A stretch of 34,042 bases of DNA from Muribaculaceae bacterium (GTDB lineage: Bacteria; Bacteroidota; Bacteroidia; Bacteroidales; Muribaculaceae): the NCBI GenBank assembly GCA_017473615.1, contig JAFUKL010000028.1, positions 1 through 34,042 of the forward strand, read 5' to 3'. A model generated the notes under the pieces. That model saw nothing but the letters and a program-made list of their open reading frames with translations. It was not told the DNA's origin and ran no database searches. The translations under genes and the position numbers were made by a program. Shown here in pieces: positions 8,262 to 18,188 of this stretch; the first letter of the stretch is position 1; each line of letters starts with the position of its first letter.

Positions 8262-8262
8262 A

Positions 8263-9276
8263 ATGGCGATACTAAGTACACGACAGCTTACAGCAGGATA
8301 CCGTAAGGGTAGCATCATCACCCCTATTCTTACCGACCTTAATCTGAATCTGAAACAAGGTGCTTTGGTAGCTTTGGTAGGAGCAAACGGTATAGGTAAA
8401 TCCACACTGCTACGTACAATCGTAGGTAATCACCCCCCATTATCAGGAGAAATAAGCATTTCGGGGAACAACATCAATGAAATAAGCAGACAGAAATTGG
8501 CTCTGTCTTTGAGCATTGTCACAACCGACCGGACACAAGCCGGAGGACTTACCGTCAAAGAACTTGTCTCACTCGGCAGACAGCCCTACACAGGATTTCT
8601 CGGCATCCTCGGTAAGCAAGACCGAAAAATAATAGAAGAATCCTTGACAGCTACAGGTATTGCTCATAAAGCCCATAACTTCGTTGCCGAGCTATCCGAT
8701 GGAGAAAGACAAAAAGCTATGATAGCCAAAGCTTTGGCTCAACAGACGCCCCTTATCATTCTCGACGAGCCAACTGCATTCCTTGATGTAGAGAGCCGTA
8801 TGGAAACCATGCTGTTGTTGCATAATCTTGCGCACAAGCAAAATAAGGCGATACTGTTTTCTTCACACGATTTATCGCAATCATTACTGCTTGCCGACGA
8901 ATTATGGATTGTCACTCACGACAGGCAATTGATAAGCGGAAACACCGAAGATTTGGCTCTTTCAGGTGCTTTAAACCGTATATTTGCATCAAATCACATA
9001 AGATTTGACCAAAAGCAAGGAGATTTCTGCATAAACGTTCCTTGTCAATATAAAGTAAACCTCATCTGCAAAGACAAGATACTGAAACGATGGATTCGTA
9101 ATGCTTTGAGAAGAAACGACATTGCCACCGACTCTACACGTCAAAGCAAAATAACCATCGATGCATCTTCTCCGCAATCGGGAATAATATTATATCTACA
9201 GCAAAAAACTATTACGGTAAAAACTATCGCCGAACTCATTTCTTTTATTCGGAGAATCAGCCCCGAGCTATTCTGA
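8263..9276 (+). CDS. ABC importer ATP-binding protein with C-terminal extension
   Basis: This cytoplasmic ATPase drives the FecCD-type importer. Walker A is GANGIGKS at 40-47, the Q-loop region is near 89-92 (DRTQ), the signature is LSDGE at 144-148, Walker B is LIILDE at 164-169, and the H-loop is SHD with His202. The canonical domain ends near residue 250. About 85 further residues follow, containing KVNLICKDKILKRWIRNALRRN and a mixed alpha/beta pattern that ends FIRRISPELF. BtuD and FhuC are about 250-265 residues, so this is a real extension, possibly a regulatory or substrate-sensing domain (inference). It is the last gene of the operon; a strong hairpin lies 55 bp downstream. Confidence 0.92.
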   Translation: MAILSTRQLTAGYRKGSIITPILTDLNLNLKQGALVALVGANGIGKSTLLRTIVGNHPPLSGEISISGNNINEISRQKLALSLSIVTTDRTQAGGLTVKELVSLGRQPYTGFLGILGKQDRKIIEESLTATGIAHKAHNFVAELSDGERQKAMIAKALAQQTPLIILDEPTAFLDVESRMETMLLLHNLAHKQNKAILFSSHDLSQSLLLADELWIVTHDRQLISGNTEDLALSGALNRIFASNHIRFDQKQGDFCINVPCQYKVNLICKDKILKRWIRNALRRNDIATDSTRQSKITIDASSPQSGIILYLQQKTITVKTIAELISFIRRISPELF

Positions 9277-9331
9277 TTTTTGACAATATCCATTATCCTA
9301 AGAAAAAACATAACAGAAACACATAGGCATA

Positions 9332-9382
9332 AAACCAAGAAAGGGGCATGGCTTTATTCAGCACATACCCCTTTCTTGGTTT
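9332..9382. terminator. Bidirectional terminator between convergent genes
   Basis: AAACCAAGAAAGGGG (9332-9346) is the exact reverse complement of CCCCTTTCTTGGTTT (9368-9382), and the 21-nt interior can extend the stem through GGCT/AGCC. It lies between two convergent stops. The T-rich 3' arm on each strand replaces a separate U-run. Confidence 0.8.
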
Positions 9383-9428
9383 ATTGAAATTCTTGATTCT
9401 GATGAATTTTCAAATTCAAGTTACAGCC

Positions 9429-11882
9429 TCACAAAACCACCTTTGTGGTTTTGCCACCTTGTTTTTTTATGAAAATACCATTTTCAGGACGCACTACTTT
9501 CACACCCTGAAGGTTGTAATATTCAACAGGTGCATCCATATCACCGCTTATAACAGAGTCTATACCTGAAGTCGGAATTGTTACATCGTCCAATTTTGCA
9601 GTACGTGTTGCAGTCTCATCCCACTTATTAAACTCAAGGTTATCAAAATATAATTCACCGCTCCATGCCTTTTCTATTCCTTCTTCCACAACATGACGCA
9701 AGAAGAAACTGTCAAGTTTCCAATAACCGGTTAAAGCATCGGTTCCGGTGAACGCTGTATATGCGTCATTAGCCAAATCCCAAGTAACAAGTTTCCATCC
9801 GCGGAAATTCACAACAGTTTGAGGCTCCGGATACTTCAAACCACCACTGGTTGAAGTTGCACGTACCATAGCCGAAACGCTGTTATTAGAGCCGTCACCA
9901 TAAAGCCAGAAAGAAAGGATTCCGTTCACATTGGTATGAGCCGTTGAACTGCTATTATAGTATTCGCGAATCTGCCATAAATTATCTGCAGATGACGAAT
10001 CAAAATTATAACGAAGTTTAGCACTGCCGGCACTTGCTGTACTTGCAGTAAGCGTTGTTACAGCACTCCAACCGAATGTCGTATTGTCACTTGACAATCC
10101 CTTTGTAGAACCTGAGCCATCCGGAGCCCACCAGTTAGCCACATCATCCAACGAAAGCACCGTCTCTTGTGATGTCATTGCACGGTATTCACTCAAGAAT
10201 CGGAAATAATAGTCATCGGTCATATTTCCCGACAAGTCGCTCAATCCAGCCGCTACTTTCACCAAGAACGCCTTGTCAAGAGGCAAATCCTCCTTGAAAT
10301 AGAAGTGAAGTACCGATTTTTCATTTACAACAGCATGCGTCAAATTACCTTCATAACTATTGCCGGCAGCATCGGTAACCTTTATACATTCACCGTTCTT
10401 ATCTTCATTCCAATTCAATTCTTCATCATATTCCACACGTATTACCGGACGTAGGGTATATACAACCTCACCGTCAGCGGCAGGATCACAAGAAACCACT
10501 TGAGGTGCTGTTACATCAGGCTCTGCCATTGTAAAAGTAAGCACATAATCTCCTCCGGCTGTTCCATCGGAGTCGCCGTCAAGGAATAAACCGGTTTGAG
10601 CATTTTTTGCCACAGTTCCGTCTATCTTCAAATTATAAGTCTGATGAGCAGCCAATTTGGTAATATCCACTTCCAATGTACAATCATCAATCCAAGTCAA
10701 TGATATTTCACCGTCATTATCGATTGACAAAGCTTGTTCCACCGATGTACGATCCATCTTGCGAGAGAATGTGATTACTATAGGTTTCACAGGACTTACT
10801 GAAGCCAAGTCTTCCAACGATATGCCGGAAACCAAAGCCGGTTGGTTATTAGTCAAAGCCACATCCAAGAAAGTTACACTCTCTACAGCATTACCCGTTG
10901 TTGATGATTTGATAGTTATCGTTTTAGTAAGCGGATCATATCCCGATGCCTCAAATTTCACTTCCACTTCAGCACCTGCCTCCAATCCTTCAAATAAATA
11001 AAATCCATTATGAATAAGATCGGGATTTGTTGTGTATTTATAGAATACCGATTCATAAGTATCCGTTGTATATGTTTTATCCCCCACTGTTACAATTGCA
11101 CCATTGATAGGTACATTATTTTCCGAATTGGTAATTATACCTGTAAGGAATGTTTGAACAGGATTTGCTACGCCTACATACTGAAGAATGGAACGGAATG
11201 CAGCGTACGCCTCAAGACGCTTATATTCGGCATTAATATTACGCTGCTGTTGAGCCGCAATAGTGTGATAACCTCCCTCACTCAACAACGATGCCATATT
11301 AGATTCACGGTTTACATGAAGATAAGGATACTTATTTCCATGATTGGTGGAACGGTCATAATAATAGCGGTCGTAGTAATTTCCGCGCGAACCCACCTGC
11401 ATCACACTCTTCAAGTTAGGTTCAAGAATCTCTCCGAAAGCCTTTCCTCCATTTGGAGTTTTCTCTACAGGAGTACCATTATTATACCATCCTCCAAAAA
11501 GCGTTACAATAGTATTACTGTTTCCGGACGCATCGGAGTGGATAGAATAATAAAAATCAGCGTCCCATGTATTAGCTGCATCGGTTCTTTCAGTCAATGA
11601 TACAGTTTCACTCTGCGTCTCACGGCATAGCATTATTCCGGTAGAAGGCATATCGGTATAAGTAGTAAGATATTCTCTTATCGTGTGAGCGACAGCCAAC
11701 GTCTTCTCTGCTTCGGAATAGCCCCATAGACCTTGGTTTTCCCGTCCGGAATGCCCGGGGTCAAGGAATAATTTAAAATCGCCCCATCCTGTAACTTCTG
11801 CTGCCATTGATGTCACCGGCATCAATAAAGCGGCAAGCGCAACAACAGCACTTTTTCTTATTTTTGAAAATATATTATTCAT
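9429..11882 (-). CDS. Secreted multidomain N-acetylmuramoyl-L-alanine amidase
   Basis: This exported enzyme is predicted to cleave the amide bond between MurNAc and the peptide stem of peptidoglycan. The signal peptide (1-28, ending SMA) is followed by an Amidase_3 domain at about 36-236. The probable zinc ligands are His44 in LDPGHSG, Glu57 or Glu59, and His115 in YSIHSDAS; the catalytic Glu is Glu202 in LLSEGGYH. A carboxypeptidase-regulatory-like beta fold follows at about 243-340. Two Ig-like Big_5-type domains come next at about 346-455 and 457-565 (VKPIVITFSRKMD, RPVIRVEYDEEL). A jelly-roll-like region at about 575-755 includes LSFWLYGDGSNN. The C-terminal tail has EYYNLQGVKV and ends KVVL, a pattern seen on secreted Muribaculaceae/Prevotella proteins. 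The gene begins 6 nt after the beta-propeller gene, so the pair forms an operon. Confidence 0.85.
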   Translation of the reverse strand: MNNIFSKIRKSAVVALAALLMPVTSMAAEVTGWGDFKLFLDPGHSGRENQGLWGYSEAEKTLAVAHTIREYLTTYTDMPSTGIMLCRETQSETVSLTERTDAANTWDADFYYSIHSDASGNSNTIVTLFGGWYNNGTPVEKTPNGGKAFGEILEPNLKSVMQVGSRGNYYDRYYYDRSTNHGNKYPYLHVNRESNMASLLSEGGYHTIAAQQQRNINAEYKRLEAYAAFRSILQYVGVANPVQTFLTGIITNSENNVPINGAIVTVGDKTYTTDTYESVFYKYTTNPDLIHNGFYLFEGLEAGAEVEVKFEASGYDPLTKTITIKSSTTGNAVESVTFLDVALTNNQPALVSGISLEDLASVSPVKPIVITFSRKMDRTSVEQALSIDNDGEISLTWIDDCTLEVDITKLAAHQTYNLKIDGTVAKNAQTGLFLDGDSDGTAGGDYVLTFTMAEPDVTAPQVVSCDPAADGEVVYTLRPVIRVEYDEELNWNEDKNGECIKVTDAAGNSYEGNLTHAVVNEKSVLHFYFKEDLPLDKAFLVKVAAGLSDLSGNMTDDYYFRFLSEYRAMTSQETVLSLDDVANWWAPDGSGSTKGLSSDNTTFGWSAVTTLTASTASAGSAKLRYNFDSSSADNLWQIREYYNSSSTAHTNVNGILSFWLYGDGSNNSVSAMVRATSTSGGLKYPEPQTVVNFRGWKLVTWDLANDAYTAFTGTDALTGYWKLDSFFLRHVVEEGIEKAWSGELYFDNLEFNKWDETATRTAKLDDVTIPTSGIDSVISGDMDAPVEYYNLQGVKVVRPENGIFIKKQGGKTTKVVL

Positions 11883-11888
11883 ATAGCA

Positions 11889-12809
11889 TCAATATTTAAG
11901 ATTAATAACATATATAGCAGCATCAGCTACATTTTCAAAGATTACTTTATCGCCATCAGGAGAAACTGACGGTTTCAATGGTATAATATCAGCCCTGTTA
12001 ACCAACGAAACTTCTTTTCCTGTATTAACATTTACTGCTATCAATTCCGATGAAGTAAGGCGCGCACCATCATCAGTAGTGCGGTTGAACACTAAGCATT
12101 CTCCGTCAGGCATCCACATAGGATATACGCCTACTCCGAGATACTTTATATCACTACCGTCAGAGTTGCACACATACATTCCTTTTCCGTAAATTTGAAA
12201 TGCAACTTTCTTACCATCGGCAGAAATCGATGGGTTCAGTATCATTCTTCCACCTATAGCATTAAGCCCGTCAATTTTTGTCATAGCCCCTATCGGATCA
12301 TTTACCATAAGGTCATAAACACTCGTTTCTGCAGCTACTGCATTTCCTGACATACTGAGGGTACGGACACCGGTTTTTTCAGCTATATTAATGCGTCCTG
12401 CCCTGCTCCACGTGGGAGTTCCTTTCAAATCACGTGTCTTTGCCACAATGGTATACTCTTTTGCACTCTCCACATTCCACACCTTAATTTCATGGAATAC
12501 TCGGTTGTTTTCCACAACATTAGTACGTCCGAGGATTTGTTTGCCATCGGCACTCCACGCCATTTTATATCCGGCACCCGGAGCATTCGTCACACACTTT
12601 AGGTTTCCACCATCGGCATCGGTAACGAACACACCCGTATATCCATTGGTGGTAACAGCTATTTTATCGCCGCTTGGCGACCACACCGGAGCCATTAATC
12701 CGGTACTGCTTTTAATCAGCATTTCCGGCTCGCTTGCACTGCGAGGTTGTGCTATAGCAATCCCCCCGAGTAATACACCGGTCAATGTCAAGAGTAATTG
12801 ACGTCTCAT
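11889..12809 (-). CDS. Secreted TolB-like beta-propeller protein (PD40 repeats)
   Basis: The signal peptide MRRQLLLTLTGVLLGGIAIA precedes about 285 residues of WD40/PD40-like blades. Recognisable repeats are WSPSGDKIAVTT, WSADGKQILGRT, PSISADGKKVAFQ, MPDGECLVFNR and SVSPDGDKVIFE, each followed by a short strand such as GVFVTDADGGNLK or MYVCNSDGSDIKYLG. This resembles the propeller of TolB without its N-terminal domain. It is likely periplasmic and may serve as a protein-protein scaffold; no catalytic motif is visible. It lies 6 nt upstream of the amidase gene, so a shared role in cell-envelope remodelling is a reasonable inference. A TATATTTG promoter element precedes it. Confidence 0.75.
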   Translation of the reverse strand: MRRQLLLTLTGVLLGGIAIAQPRSASEPEMLIKSSTGLMAPVWSPSGDKIAVTTNGYTGVFVTDADGGNLKCVTNAPGAGYKMAWSADGKQILGRTNVVENNRVFHEIKVWNVESAKEYTIVAKTRDLKGTPTWSRAGRINIAEKTGVRTLSMSGNAVAAETSVYDLMVNDPIGAMTKIDGLNAIGGRMILNPSISADGKKVAFQIYGKGMYVCNSDGSDIKYLGVGVYPMWMPDGECLVFNRTTDDGARLTSSELIAVNVNTGKEVSLVNRADIIPLKPSVSPDGDKVIFENVADAAIYVINLKY

Positions 12810-12858
12810 AGATTTAAGTTTTTTAGTTATTAATTCGGTTTATTATAGTTTTATGTAT

Positions 12859-12866
12859 CAAATATA
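12859..12866 (-). promoter_or_regulatory. Candidate -7 box of the propeller-amidase operon
   Basis: The minus strand reads TATATTTG, an exact TAnnTTTG, 50 bp before the propeller ATG. No clear -33 element was found. Confidence 0.5.
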
Positions 12867-12941
12867 GGCATTAATCGGAACTTCTCCTATATTTTTTCAA
12901 TTTTCTTTTTAAATTTCTAATTTTAAGAACTCCAATAAGAA

Positions 12942-13045
12942 GTGCTAAAAGTATTTTGACATAAAAAAATACTATGAAAAGCACCAAGGAGTAAGCCCTT
13001 GCGGCTGAAGACGAGCAGTCCTCATTGAGCGAAACAGTAGCGTTT
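12942..13045. other. Structured intergenic element between secA and the propeller gene
   Basis: This noncoding stretch is more GC-rich than its flanks at 12985-13025 and contains nested inverted repeats. GTGCT (12942-12946) plus AGTATTTT (12950-12957) pair with AAAATACT (12966-12973) plus AGCAC (12980-12984). AGCC/GGCT form a small hairpin at 12994-13006. A minus-strand ORF of 17 residues (MRTARLQPQGLTPWCFS) runs from 13025 to 12972, but nothing shows it is translated. It could be a small RNA, an attenuator-like leader, or a dispersed genomic repeat. Confidence 0.4.
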
Positions 13046-13085
13046 AAAAAAACAAAAAGGAGATCACGTTCTACCTGTGACCTCC
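13046..13085 (-). terminator. Rho-independent terminator of secA
   Basis: On the minus strand GGAGGTCAC pairs with GTGATCTCC (one G-U pair), followed by TTTTTGTTTTTTT. It begins 29 nt after the secA stop. Confidence 0.9.
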
Positions 13086-13113
13086 TTCACAATATTGGGC
13101 TATGCCTAAATAT

Positions 13114-16100
13114 TTATTCGGCTTTTCCGTGACAATTTTTATACTTCTTACCACTTCCGCACGGACATGGGTCATTACGCCCCACTCTCGGTCCGGCTAC
13201 AATAGGCGTCGTTATTCGTTGCTGTCCCTGCGGAGCCGATGCTGCAGCTCTCTGTGCCTCTGCACCCGGATAAGCTTCTCTACTTGTCCTGTATTGCGGA
13301 GCTTGAGGACGGATAGGAGCAGGAGCTTGTTGTACTTGAGGAGCTTGCTGTGATTCTGTATTTTCAGCTACAATAATTTGTCCTCTCATCAACTTGGATA
13401 CCGAACCTGCATTCATGGTGTTCAACATGTTGGTAAACAAGTTAAATGACTCTATCTTATATATTACCAACGGATCTTTTTGCTCATAACTTGCATTCTG
13501 TACAGAATGACGCAATTCATCCAATTCACGAAGATGCTCTTTCCAAACATTATCTATCGTCATCAACAGTACAGCCTTTTGCCATGCCTTTGCAATAGAC
13601 TTACCTTTGCTGTTATAAGCCTCTTCAATATCAGCCATAATGCGGTATCCTCGCTTGCCATCGGTAATAGGTACTTGAATCATACCTTTTGCGCCATGTT
13701 CTTCAACAATGGTGCGGATAACAGGATAAGCAACATCGGCGATATTATCACTTTTGCGGTTGAATGCATCAACAGCCGCACGATATATTGCATCCACCTT
13801 GCTGCCTGCATCCATTTTAGTTCCTTCCTCTTCACTGAACGGAAGTTCCATAGCAAATGTTGACAATACTTGCATCTTCAAGTCGTCATAATCACCTGCA
13901 GCCCCGCACTTATCCACCAAATTTGTAGCGCAATCATATATCATATTCAAGATGTCCACGCCCATGCGCTCACCTATCAGTGCATGGTGACGGCGATTAT
14001 ACACAGCATTACGCTGGTTATTCATCACGTCATCGTAATCTACCAAATGCTTACGTACACCGAAGTGGTTCTCTTCCACACGTTTCTGTGCATTCTCGAT
14101 AGAACGGGTAATCATTGAAGACTCAAGCATCTCGCCTTCCTTGAAACCGAAACTGTCAAGTCGTTTAATCATAGTGTCTGAAACGAACTTACGCATCAAG
14201 TCATCTTCAAACGACACATAGAATACAGAAGACCCCTTGTCGCCCTGACGTCCTGCACGACCGCGCAACTGACGGTCGACACGGCGTGACTCATGGCGTT
14301 CTGTACCTATTATTGCAAGACCACCAGCAGCCTCTACTTCAGGAGTAAGTTTAATATCGGTACCACGACCCGCCATATTGGTCGCAATAGTAACCACTCC
14401 GGTTCGTCCTGCTTGCGCCACAATATCTGCTTCTTTCTGATGCAGTTTTGCATTAAGCACGTTATGAGGAATACGACGAACGGTAAGCATACGGCTCAGC
14501 AACTCCGATATTTCAACTGATGTAGTACCCACAAGCACCGGACGCCCTTGATTCAACAGATTCTGGATTTCTTCAATAACCGCATTATATTTCTCCTTTT
14601 TGGTGCGATATACACGGTCATTCATGTCTATGCGCTGTACAGGCTTATTGGTGGGGATTGTAACAACGTCAAGCTTATAGATGTCCCAAAATTCGCCGGC
14701 TTCTGTTTCAGCTGTACCGGTCATGCCGGCAAGCTTATGATACATACGGAAATAATTTTGCAATGTAATGGTAGCAAACGTCTGAGTAGCAGCTTCAACC
14801 TTCACATTCTCTTTAGCTTCGATTGCTTGATGAAGACCATCGCTATAGCGGCGACCCTCCATTATACGTCCGGTCTGCTCGTCTACGATTTTAACTTTGC
14901 CATCTTCGGTAACAACATATTCAACATCCTTATTGAACAGCGTATAAGCCTTCAAAAGCTGATTTACAGTATGAACGCGTTCTGCCTTTACTGCATATTC
15001 CGACATCAATTCATCTTTCTTAGCAAGTTTCTCGGCATCACTTATCTGTTCATTTTCCACTGCTGATAGTTGTGAAGCAATGTCAGGAAGCACAAAGAAT
15101 TTAGGGTCATCAGCCTTTCCTGTCAATACATCGATACCCTTATCGGTCAAGTGTACGCTGTTATTTTTTTCATCTATAACAAAATACAAAGGATCGGTAA
15201 CTATATACATCTCACGATTGTTATCCTGCATATAGTGTGCTTCAGTAGCAAGCATCGACTGTTTTACGCCCTCTTGGCTCAAGAACTTAATAAGAGGTCC
15301 ATATTTCGGAAGACCCTTATAAGCACGGAACAACTTCAAGTTACCCTCTTTTACCTTCTCCTTGTCGTCACTTGCCATAAGCGTCTTTGCCTCCACAAGC
15401 AAGTCGGTTACAAGTTTGCGCTGCGCATTATACACATTTTCAACATTGCTGCGATATTCCATGAATAATTGGTCATCGCCCTTTGGCACAGGACCTGCAA
15501 TAATCAACGGAGTACGTGCATCATCGATAAGCACGGAGTCAACCTCGTCGACAATAGCATAGTTGTGCGCACGTTGAACAAGCTCCTCCGGAGCCATTGC
15601 CATATTATCACGCAAGTAGTCGAAACCGAACTCATTATTTGTACCGAAAGTAATGTCGGCATTATAAGCGGCACGGCGTTCAGGAGAATTGGGCTGTGTC
15701 TTATCTATACATGCAACCGATAAACCGTGGAACATATATAACGGTCCCATCCATTCGGAGTCACGTTTTGCCAAATAATCATTTACTGTCACAACATGCA
15801 CACCGTTACCGGTCAAGGCATTAAGGAATACCGGCAATGTAGCTACAAGAGTTTTACCCTCACCGGTAGCCATCTCTGCGATTTTACCTTTACTGTCTTT
15901 ACCATTACCATTGTCATTAAGGACGATACCACCTATGAGCTGCACATCATAGTGAACCATATTCCAAGTAACTTCATTGCCTCCGGCTACCCAATGATTC
16001 TTATATATGGCTTTATCTCCATCGATTGTTATGAAGTCCTTTCCCTGAGCTGCAAGTTCACGGTCAAATTGAGTGGCAGTTACTTCAATTGTTTCATTTT

Positions 16101-16467
16101 CCTTGAAACGGCGAGCCGTATCCTTTACCACTGCAAATACTACAGGAAGAACTTTCTTCAACTCAACTTCCAAGTCTTCAAGTATTTCCTTGTTCAACTT
16201 GTCTATTTCTTCCCAAAGCGGTTCACGCTGTTCGTAATCAAGAGTTTCAACTTCTTCTTTCAGCGACTTAACTTTATCGCGTTTTTCCTGTACGCTCTCA
16301 CGCAATTGCGCTTTCACCTCATCGATCTTGGCACGCAATTCATCATGCGAGAGTTTTTCCATTTCCGGATAAACAGCCAGAATACTGTCAAGTACCGGTC
16401 TTATTTCACGCAAGTCACGATCGGACTTGGTGCCGAAAAGCGATTTTAAAAAATCTACGAATCCCAT
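13114..16467 (-). CDS. secA: Preprotein translocase ATPase SecA
   Basis: SecA is the ATP-driven motor that pushes unfolded preproteins through SecYEG. The N-terminus [19 protein letters not shown] is typical. Walker A is MATGEGKT at 199-206 and the DEVD box is at 307-310 within [18 protein letters not shown]. Later come [25 protein letters not shown]-like [32 protein letters not shown] and the helical wing [12 protein letters not shown]. The C-terminal SEC-C zinc motif (Cys1101, Cys1103, Cys1112, His1113) follows a Gln/Pro/Ala-rich linker of about 50 residues. At 1117 residues it exceeds E. coli SecA (901); the extra sequence lies mostly in an early charged coiled-coil-like insertion (about 45-105), in later insertions, and in the linker, as in other Bacteroidetes. 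It has its own -7 box and a terminator. Confidence 0.98.
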   Translation of the reverse strand: MGFVDFLKSLFGTKSDRDLREIRPVLDSILAVYPEMEKLSHDELRAKIDEVKAQLRESVQEKRDKVKSLKEEVETLDYEQREPLWEEIDKLNKEILEDLEVELKKVLPVVFAVVKDTARRFKENETIEVTATQFDRELAAQGKDFITIDGDKAIYKNHWVAGGNEVTWNMVHYDVQLIGGIVLNDNGNGKDSKGKIAEMATGEGKTLVATLPVFLNALTGNGVHVVTVNDYLAKRDSEWMGPLYMFHGLSVACIDKTQPNSPERRAAYNADITFGTNNEFGFDYLRDNMAMAPEELVQRAHNYAIVDEVDSVLIDDARTPLIIAGPVPKGDDQLFMEYRSNVENVYNAQRKLVTDLLVEAKTLMASDDKEKVKEGNLKLFRAYKGLPKYGPLIKFLSQEGVKQSMLATEAHYMQDNNREMYIVTDPLYFVIDEKNNSVHLTDKGIDVLTGKADDPKFFVLPDIASQLSAVENEQISDAEKLAKKDELMSEYAVKAERVHTVNQLLKAYTLFNKDVEYVVTEDGKVKIVDEQTGRIMEGRRYSDGLHQAIEAKENVKVEAATQTFATITLQNYFRMYHKLAGMTGTAETEAGEFWDIYKLDVVTIPTNKPVQRIDMNDRVYRTKKEKYNAVIEEIQNLLNQGRPVLVGTTSVEISELLSRMLTVRRIPHNVLNAKLHQKEADIVAQAGRTGVVTIATNMAGRGTDIKLTPEVEAAGGLAIIGTERHESRRVDRQLRGRAGRQGDKGSSVFYVSFEDDLMRKFVSDTMIKRLDSFGFKEGEMLESSMITRSIENAQKRVEENHFGVRKHLVDYDDVMNNQRNAVYNRRHHALIGERMGVDILNMIYDCATNLVDKCGAAGDYDDLKMQVLSTFAMELPFSEEEGTKMDAGSKVDAIYRAAVDAFNRKSDNIADVAYPVIRTIVEEHGAKGMIQVPITDGKRGYRIMADIEEAYNSKGKSIAKAWQKAVLLMTIDNVWKEHLRELDELRHSVQNASYEQKDPLVIYKIESFNLFTNMLNTMNAGSVSKLMRGQIIVAENTESQQAPQVQQAPAPIRPQAPQYRTSREAYPGAEAQRAAASAPQGQQRITTPIVAGPRVGRNDPCPCGSGKKYKNCHGKAE

Positions 16468-16535
16468 TTTATATTCAGTTTTTTATTTTCAGAAATTATA
16501 ATTTATTGCATATAGGCAAAAAGCCCAAAGCCTCT

Positions 16536-16551
16536 TATCTTTGCAAAGATA
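16536..16551. promoter_or_regulatory. secA -7 box within a 16-bp palindrome
   Basis: TATCTTTGCAAAGATA is a perfect palindrome. Its minus-strand half (16544-16551) reads TATCTTTG, a consensus -7 box about 77 bp before the secA ATG. The plus-strand half (16536-16543) gives the same box facing the phosphatase-like gene, where it would produce only antisense RNA. No strong -33 element was seen on either side. Confidence 0.5.
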
Positions 16552-16586
16552 GCAATTTGTTTGTTAAAACACGTAATAACGCCGTA

Positions 16587-18188
16587 TTATTCAAAAATAT
16601 ACGGGCGATCGGCAGCAGCATTGGGCGAACGAATCCTTAATAACCTCGAAACCGTAGGTGCAAGCAATGTGGCATCTACAGGTGTGTTTATTCTTTGCGC
16701 CTTTACAGACGGATGAAGAATGTATATAGGCGTATTTACTACATTTACGCGTATTTGCTTGATTTTCTGTTGCTGAGTATTATCACTTCCAAGCAGCACA
16801 TTCCATCCCGGCATTATTTTTACAATAATATCCCCCGTATGGTCGGCTACAACTCCATTATACAATCTTGTTGCAGTTCTTCCGCTTGGATTATCCAATA
16901 TCTCGTCTATGCTATAAGACTCAGCTACACCGCTCATTCTGCGCAGGAAGTCACTTGCATTGCGACGCACCTCTTTCAAGTCAAGATTCTTTTCCTTTAT
17001 CAGTTTACGGTTAAGGTAGAAACATTCATTATGATAGTCATCCACCCACTGTGCATTACCGTATACCGCCATCAAGTACAAGTTCAGCAACGACTTGGCT
17101 TTCGACGGATTAAAGTCCCCCGACGGTATATTATATTTGGCATCTGCAACACTTTCATCGTTAAAGTATCCGGTAGAGGATACAACCACCAATGTATTCT
17201 GCAACCCTACTCCGGCATCGATTGCATCAAGTAACCGTCCAAGCTGACGATCAAGACGCAAATACTTATCCTGCAGTTCCACGCTGCCATCACCGCCGTC
17301 CAAGCCATAAGGAGCAAGCGAATAAGCAATGTTCAGCATATCGGTTTCTCCGCGTTTTCCCAAATTCAAAGATTCAAGGAAATCAAGAGCTACCGAAGTA
17401 ACTTCCTCATTTACCAATGCAGATTTCTTATAATTCTCGTAACGATCTTTACGTGATGCAGGGAAAATATATTTAAACGGATAATATTTCTTGTGAGCCG
17501 GTATATCGGGATACTTGGCAAGCGCCATTATGGGCGACCACGACATTGTATCTATGCGAGCCGATAATGGTGACTTGTAATTGCGAGTGGTTATTACCTG
17601 AGGAACATCGGTATAATATGTTGTAGTCGACCACTTGCCGTTCAAATCGTTTATCCAAAATGCTCCATTTCCTGCATGTCCTGCAAGAACAATAGCTTGC
17701 TGAGCGTCAGGGGCAATGGAATACACATACCCCAATCCTCCTCCCGATATTTTAAGTTCATCACCTATTGTAGACACTTTCAATGCTTTCGGAGAAAGTT
17801 TCTCACCGGTAAAGTTACCCATCTTATCAAGATCGGTAAGGATATTCTGCTCTAAACGCTTTTTGACATCATAAATTTTAGTTCCGGTCAATCCGTTTAT
17901 GCGCGGATAAGCTCCGGTAACAAGCATAGCCGTAGTCGAAACAATATCCGGATTTTCTATATTGAAATCCACATCTCCAAAACACGCCCCGTTTTCAGTC
18001 AAACGTTTAAAACCATTATTGCCGAAATGAGCCTGCAGTAATTCAATATAATCGCTTCTCAACTGGTCTATCATTATTTCCACCACCAATTGAGGACGAC
18101 CGTTATCAGCTTGCGACATGGCAGAAAGAGCCACCATCGACGCCAATATCGATGTTATGAGCCTGTTTCTTCGCCTTTTATCTCGCAT
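16587..18188 (-). CDS. Alkaline-phosphatase-superfamily protein lacking catalytic residues
   Basis: A signal peptide (MRDKRRRNRLITSILASMVALSAMS, about 1-25) leads into a fold that tracks PafA-type alkaline phosphatases: LVVEIMIDQLRSDYIELL at 34-51, GFKRLTENGACF at 59-70, TGAYPRINGLTG at 91-102, DKYLRLDRQLGRLLDAID at 307-324, and a final PTVSRLLRIRSPNAA. Only Asp41 of the metal ligands is obvious. The segment that should carry the Thr/Ser nucleophile and GHAS motif reads NPDIVSTTAM (79-88). The DxxGH site reads LAPYGLDGG (291-299), the TADHG site reads SSTGYFN (337-343), and the late THG site is absent. It is therefore probably a non-catalytic periplasmic homologue. It overlaps the end of lnb by 34 nt, so the two are coupled. 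Loss of activity is inferred from my alignment by eye. Confidence 0.75.
   Translation of the reverse strand: MRDKRRRNRLITSILASMVALSAMSQADNGRPQLVVEIMIDQLRSDYIELLQAHFGNNGFKRLTENGACFGDVDFNIENPDIVSTTAMLVTGAYPRINGLTGTKIYDVKKRLEQNILTDLDKMGNFTGEKLSPKALKVSTIGDELKISGGGLGYVYSIAPDAQQAIVLAGHAGNGAFWINDLNGKWSTTTYYTDVPQVITTRNYKSPLSARIDTMSWSPIMALAKYPDIPAHKKYYPFKYIFPASRKDRYENYKKSALVNEEVTSVALDFLESLNLGKRGETDMLNIAYSLAPYGLDGGDGSVELQDKYLRLDRQLGRLLDAIDAGVGLQNTLVVVSSTGYFNDESVADAKYNIPSGDFNPSKAKSLLNLYLMAVYGNAQWVDDYHNECFYLNRKLIKEKNLDLKEVRRNASDFLRRMSGVAESYSIDEILDNPSGRTATRLYNGVVADHTGDIIVKIMPGWNVLLGSDNTQQQKIKQIRVNVVNTPIYILHPSVKAQRINTPVDATLLAPTVSRLLRIRSPNAAADRPYIFE

Noticed and set aside
9348-9569. Plus-strand frame following the ABC operon
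   Set aside because: It starts inside the terminator hairpin and reads antisense to the amidase C-terminus.
15796-16449. 217-codon plus-strand frame in secA
   Set aside because: Antisense to the conserved N-terminal region of SecA with no recognisable domain.
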